From the NCBI GenBank assembly GCA_964591605.1, contig CAZQEN010000305.1:1-9390 (forward strand): a DNA stretch of 9,390 nt, in the 5' to 3' direction. Source of the DNA: CAYLLT01 sp964591605 (GTDB taxonomy: Bacteria > Planctomycetota > Phycisphaerae > UBA1845 > PWPN01). Below, piece after piece: positions 6,481 to 9,390 of this stretch. The first letter of the stretch is position 1; the number at the start of each line of letters is the position of its first letter. The translations under genes were made by a program, and so were the position numbers. Under the pieces are notes generated by a model. The model had not been told where the DNA came from, ran no database searches, and worked only from the letters and a program-made list of their open reading frames with translations.

Positions 6481-6946
6481 CGTAAGAGGCAAAGCCCTCG
6501 GCGAATTGAGGGCTGACGGGCGTGCCGCACTCGGGGCAAACGCCCGTTTCGTTGCCGGTGAGGTTGTACCAGCAATTCGTGCACGTCGGGTATTCCTTCG
6601 GCCTATAGCCATTGAGCACCAAACGATGATAACGACGAATACGGTGACGCCATATGAAGAGCGTGAGAATGACACCGAGCCCGAACACGAAGGGAGGTGT
6701 ATTCCTGAGGACCAGATCAGTGAGATCATGGGCCTTCATCCACCGCTCGTCGTTCAAATGTATACCCAACGGCCAGAGAATACATCGCTGCACGGCGTAC
6801 AGAACGTCCCGGGGGGATTCGAGTCCGAGCATAATCGCGCCGCCCGCCAATAAGATCGTAAGACTGAGTCCACCTCCCATTGCCAGAAGAACAACGAACA
6901 GGCCAGTGCTTATGAAGGCGATTTTCCGCGCGGTGGATGCTTCCAT
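6398..6946 (-). CDS. Membrane protein with C-terminal zinc ribbon
   Basis: This is a 182-residue protein of unknown function. Hydrophobic segments lie at about 9-25, 27-41 and 85-100. They are followed by a four-cysteine zinc ribbon CTNC...CPEC with C122, C125, C137 and C140, the same spacing as the protein at 2267-2674 but at the opposite end of the chain. The ATG at 6946 is preferred over one at 7003 because it starts a clean membrane segment and leaves a 19-bp gap after the upstream gene's stop rather than an overlap. Its Shine-Dalgarno is weak. It is probably co-transcribed with the DUF4159 gene. The last 27 residues (156-182) are encoded opposite the end of the glycosidase gene and are low-complexity, rich in Ser, Pro and Arg. 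The gene is clearly less GC-rich than its neighbours. Confidence 0.7.
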   Translation of the reverse strand: MEASTARKIAFISTGLFVVLLAMGGGLSLTILLAGGAIMLGLESPRDVLYAVQRCILWPLGIHLNDERWMKAHDLTDLVLRNTPPFVFGLGVILTLFIWRHRIRRYHRLVLNGYRPKEYPTCTNCWYNLTGNETGVCPECGTPVSPQFAEGFASYAMEPVARAPRSIDGSRSSPPESPATRE

Positions 6947-6965
6947 GATGCTCTGCTCACACAGG

Positions 6966-9218
6966 TTAATACGACAACGCGTAGAGGATGACGTTCCCCG
7001 CAACCGTGGTCGCGTCGGGGGCGGCGACGCCGCGGCAGGCGAAGCAGGCGTGGCCGTCGATGCTGCAGCCGAGGCTGTAGGGGCTGTAGACGAGCACCGT
7101 CCGGCCGTCGAGGGTCACCCCTTCGAGGGCCGGCTTGCTCAGGCCGGGCTGCTCGGCCAGCAACGCGGGCTTGTATGACACGTGCGGCACCGCTACGCCC
7201 GGCGTGCCGGCCAGGATCGGATGTGTCGGCGGGAGCGGTTCGAGCGGAAGATCCGGGAACAGTTGCCGGGCCAGCTCGCGGAATGAGACGTCGAAGGCCT
7301 TGCGCCCGCAGCACGCATCCGCAAAGAGAAACCCGCCCCGCCGCAGATGTCTGCGAAGGGCCTCGATCTCGTCGGGGGCGAGCCGGAAGGTGTAGTGCCC
7401 GGTCGCGTACACGATCGGATGGTCGGCCAGGCGCGGATCGGTTGCGGCCACCGGCTCGTGCTGCGGCACCACGTCCACGCCCATCTGCTCGCTGAGATAC
7501 CGCGACAGGTTCGGGACGATCTGCGGGTCCGGGCGCCAGTCGCCGTTGTGGATCAACTGGGCGATCTGCACGGCGCCGCGGTGGACCGGCGCACTGGCGG
7601 TCGGCGTGAGCTGCCGGCGCTCGGCCACGCGGACCGCATCGAGCCGGTCGGGCAGCGGCTCCAGACCCGTCGCATACGCCGCGATGTTGGACCCAAGCTG
7701 GAACGCCTCCCGGCTCTTTTCGGGAATGTTCGCCTGCTCCCACAGGCACGACAGATCGACGGGTGAGAAGAAAATGCTCGTGCGGCAGCCCGCCTCGATT
7801 CCCTCCAGATGAATCCTGGATCCATCGAGCCGGAACAGGCTGCGGAACACCGGGTGATCGGGCATGAGCCGGTGGAGCTCGAACTCGGGCCAGGTCTGCT
7901 GGGCGAACCGGCGGAAGCCTTCGACGAACTCGCGGCGTCCGCAGCAGGCCTCGGCCAGGATGGTGCCTCCCTGCTTGACGTATTCCTGCAGCTTCCGGAC
8001 GGCCCGTGCGTCGAAGCGGGGAAACATGTGCCCGTTGAAGTACAGGATCGGCGCGCCGAGCCAGTCCTCGACCGGCGCGTCGAGCCCCACCGTCTCCCAG
8101 GTCACCGGGGAACCCAGCCGGTCGCCCAGAAAGGCGACCAGGTGCGCGATGTCGTCGCGATCGAGATTCCACTGCTGATCGGCCGACCACTGGAGCTTGT
8201 GCACCAGGATGGGCTTGTGCCCCTTCGCCAGGAACAGCAGGGCGAATGAGGTGTTGACGACGGGGCCGCTGTTGTCGTCCCAGCTCCCATTGTGGGCCTG
8301 GCGGCGGAGGAGCTCGGCGACGCCCTCGCGGTACCAGTCATGTTTTCCGAAGTAGCGCTGGCCGGAGAGAATACCGACCCGTTCGATGCCGTACAGGTAG
8401 TAGTAGTACCAGGCGTTTTCCGGAGGGTTGGTCCTGGGGCTGAAGCGCTGGGCCAGCCAGGCCATGCCGCCGGCAATCGGGCGGTATTCGGCATACCGGC
8501 CGCACCGCGGGGCCTGGCCGTTGAGGAAGCCCGATTCGCTGCGGGTCTCGAGCGACTTGCCGGTGATGTAGAGGCTGGCCACGCCGGCCGCGGTCATGCT
8601 GCCGGTGCTGTTGCGGGGGTCCGTGGAATAGCCCCAGCCCCCGTCGCGGCGCTGGCAGATGGTCCAGGCCCGTTCGGCGCTGCGCCAGACGGTCTCAGGA
8701 ATCTTCACGCCGGCGCGGCTGGCCTCGTGCAGTCCCAGCAGTGCGAACTGCGTGTTGGAGAAGTCGGCCCCGATCTGGGTGAGCGTGTAGCCCCACATGC
8801 CGGTGTTGCGGCGCTGGGCCTGGGCGAGCCACGCGGCGGCATCCTCGATCTCGCGCCTGTAATGGACGGGGTCGGCCGCAACCAGTGCTTGAATCTTCAA
8901 AGAGACGACGTACGTGTATTCCAGGGGGAGCCGGCGTACCACGTCGATCGCCCGGCGCATGCCGGGATCATCCGGGGGGAGGCCGGCGTTGAGCAGGGCC
9001 AGCGTGGCGAGGGCGGTGCTGCCGCCTTCCAGGCTATGCTCGGGCCAGCTCCCGTCGAAACGCTGCATCCCCCGCAGGTATTGAATCCCCTTCTGAATCG
9101 CCTGCACCACCTGCTGGCCTGTCACCTGCTGAGCGCGGGCTTCATCGGAGAGAGCACAGGCCGCAACCAGCCAGACAAGCAGCAGAATGAACCGGCGCAG
9201 GCCGATGGGGCTGGACAT
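6966..9218 (-). CDS. Exported toroid protein with two DUF4159 domains
   Basis: This 750-residue protein has three parts. Residues about 32-332 are an (alpha/alpha) toroid like prenyltransferase or squalene-cyclase repeats, with QW-like motifs QRFDGSW (52-58), QRRNTGMWGY (135-144), QRRDGGWGY (189-197) and QAHNGSW (307-313). Two DUF4159-like domains follow, about 340-520 and 549-750. Each has a glycine-rich strand, an ACCGR motif (424-428 and 635-639) and a following HPV or HPI. No DxDD cyclase motif is seen, so cyclase activity is unlikely. The N-terminus is a signal peptide. It could be cut after ARA (A29) or lipidated at C21 in VAAC. DUF4159 proteins are common in planctomycetes and of unknown function; an envelope role is inferred. 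The frame is open to 9332. The start at 9218 follows GGGGA and lies downstream of a TATAAT; 9224 is an alternative start. Confidence 0.8.
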   Translation of the reverse strand: MSSPIGLRRFILLLVWLVAACALSDEARAQQVTGQQVVQAIQKGIQYLRGMQRFDGSWPEHSLEGGSTALATLALLNAGLPPDDPGMRRAIDVVRRLPLEYTYVVSLKIQALVAADPVHYRREIEDAAAWLAQAQRRNTGMWGYTLTQIGADFSNTQFALLGLHEASRAGVKIPETVWRSAERAWTICQRRDGGWGYSTDPRNSTGSMTAAGVASLYITGKSLETRSESGFLNGQAPRCGRYAEYRPIAGGMAWLAQRFSPRTNPPENAWYYYYLYGIERVGILSGQRYFGKHDWYREGVAELLRRQAHNGSWDDNSGPVVNTSFALLFLAKGHKPILVHKLQWSADQQWNLDRDDIAHLVAFLGDRLGSPVTWETVGLDAPVEDWLGAPILYFNGHMFPRFDARAVRKLQEYVKQGGTILAEACCGRREFVEGFRRFAQQTWPEFELHRLMPDHPVFRSLFRLDGSRIHLEGIEAGCRTSIFFSPVDLSCLWEQANIPEKSREAFQLGSNIAAYATGLEPLPDRLDAVRVAERRQLTPTASAPVHRGAVQIAQLIHNGDWRPDPQIVPNLSRYLSEQMGVDVVPQHEPVAATDPRLADHPIVYATGHYTFRLAPDEIEALRRHLRRGGFLFADACCGRKAFDVSFRELARQLFPDLPLEPLPPTHPILAGTPGVAVPHVSYKPALLAEQPGLSKPALEGVTLDGRTVLVYSPYSLGCSIDGHACFACRGVAAPDATTVAGNVILYALSY

Positions 9219-9246
9219 ACACATCCCCGCAGTGGTCGTGTCGGTC

Positions 9247-9252
9247 ATTATA
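9247..9252 (-). promoter_or_regulatory. Perfect TATAAT -10 box before the DUF4159 gene
   Basis: Read on the minus strand, 9252-9247 is TATAAT. It would start transcription near 9240, about 22 bases before the ATG at 9218. No good -35 is found at 16-18 bp spacing, so an activator or another sigma factor may be needed. The box overlaps an in-frame upstream ATG at 9248, which argues that neither that ATG nor the one at 9332 is the true start. Confidence 0.4.
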
Positions 9253-9268
9253 AGGGTTCTGGCCCCCG

Positions 9269-9371
9269 GATGAGGCCCTGGCGCCGTCAGGGCGCTGAGC
9301 GCTCCCTTGTCAGGGGCGGCGAATGCGGTCAAGCGGGGAGGGGTGGAATCACTGAGAATGCGGGCCTCATC
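9269..9371. repeat. Widely spaced 10-bp inverted repeat upstream of the DUF4159 gene
   Basis: GATGAGGCCC (9269-9278) and GGGCCTCATC (9362-9371) are perfect inverted copies separated by 83 bp. The proximal arm covers the place where a -35 element would lie. Between them is a further hairpin, CCCTG (9276-9280) with CAGGG (9288-9292), and a GCGC-TGA-GCGC palindrome near 9293-9303. The arms could be paired operator sites or chance in GC-rich DNA. The rest of 9219-9390 shows no gene. Confidence 0.3.
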
Positions 9372-9390
9372 GAGGCACCGGCACCCATGG

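Noticed and set aside
6910..8190. A 426-codon minus-strand frame inside the DUF4159 gene
   Set aside because: It is a shifted frame of the same strand with Arg/Pro/Gly-rich sequence, while the main frame has clear toroid and DUF4159 motifs.
6966..9218. Functional squalene-hopene cyclase
   Set aside because: QW-like repeats are present, but no DxDD-type catalytic motif is seen, the toroid is shorter than a cyclase, and the protein carries a signal peptide and DUF4159 domains.
9219..9332. Longer N-terminus of the DUF4159 protein starting at 9332 or 9248
   Set aside because: It would put about 38 or 10 non-hydrophobic residues before the signal peptide, and the TATAAT box overlaps the ATG at 9248.

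Overview
The window reads as GC-rich chromosomal DNA of a Planctomycetota bacterium, most likely Phycisphaerae-like. This is an inference from style, not from a marker gene. The clues are two small membrane proteins with a CxxC-x11-CxxC zinc ribbon of the 'CxxCxYxLTG...CPECG' type, a secreted protein joining a terpenoid-cyclase-like toroid to two DUF4159 domains, and short palindromic repeats of the GTGGCACCGGC type scattered between and within genes. There is no rRNA, tRNA, transposase, integrase or CRISPR array.

Layout. Bases 85-1998 (minus) encode an MFS transporter fused to a PlsC-type acyltransferase, probably for lysophospholipid uptake or flipping and re-acylation. The 268-bp divergent gap that follows (1999-2266) is packed with hairpins and carries two direct copies of a 14-bp palindromic repeat. 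Bases 2267-2674 (plus) encode a small zinc-ribbon membrane protein. Bases 2748-3776 (plus) encode a Gfo/Idh/MocA NAD(P)-dependent oxidoreductase with a good ribosome binding site and a candidate promoter. A 178-bp gap with three GTGGCAC palindromes leads to 3955-6480 (plus), a large secreted glycoside hydrolase with an (alpha/alpha)6 barrel of the GH63/MGH1-like type. On the minus strand, 6966-9218 (toroid plus two DUF4159 domains, exported) and 6398-6946 (membrane protein with zinc ribbon) form an apparent two-gene operon. Its last gene overlaps the 3' end of the glycosidase gene by 83 bp in convergent orientation.

The oxidoreductase and glycosidase form a plausible carbohydrate module: export and hydrolysis of a glycoside, then cytoplasmic redox conversion of a sugar or sugar derivative. 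The DUF4159 operon and the MFS-PlsC gene look like separate cell-envelope functions.

The most unusual feature is that the palindromic repeat in the gap before the glycosidase gene also sits inside that gene. There it forms three 27-bp tandem units that keep the reading frame and add about 28 residues to the catalytic domain, just before the likely general-acid loop. One in-gene unit is an exact 26-bp inverted match to one intergenic unit. This resembles protein-coding palindromic elements such as the Rickettsia RPE family, though the sequence is different.
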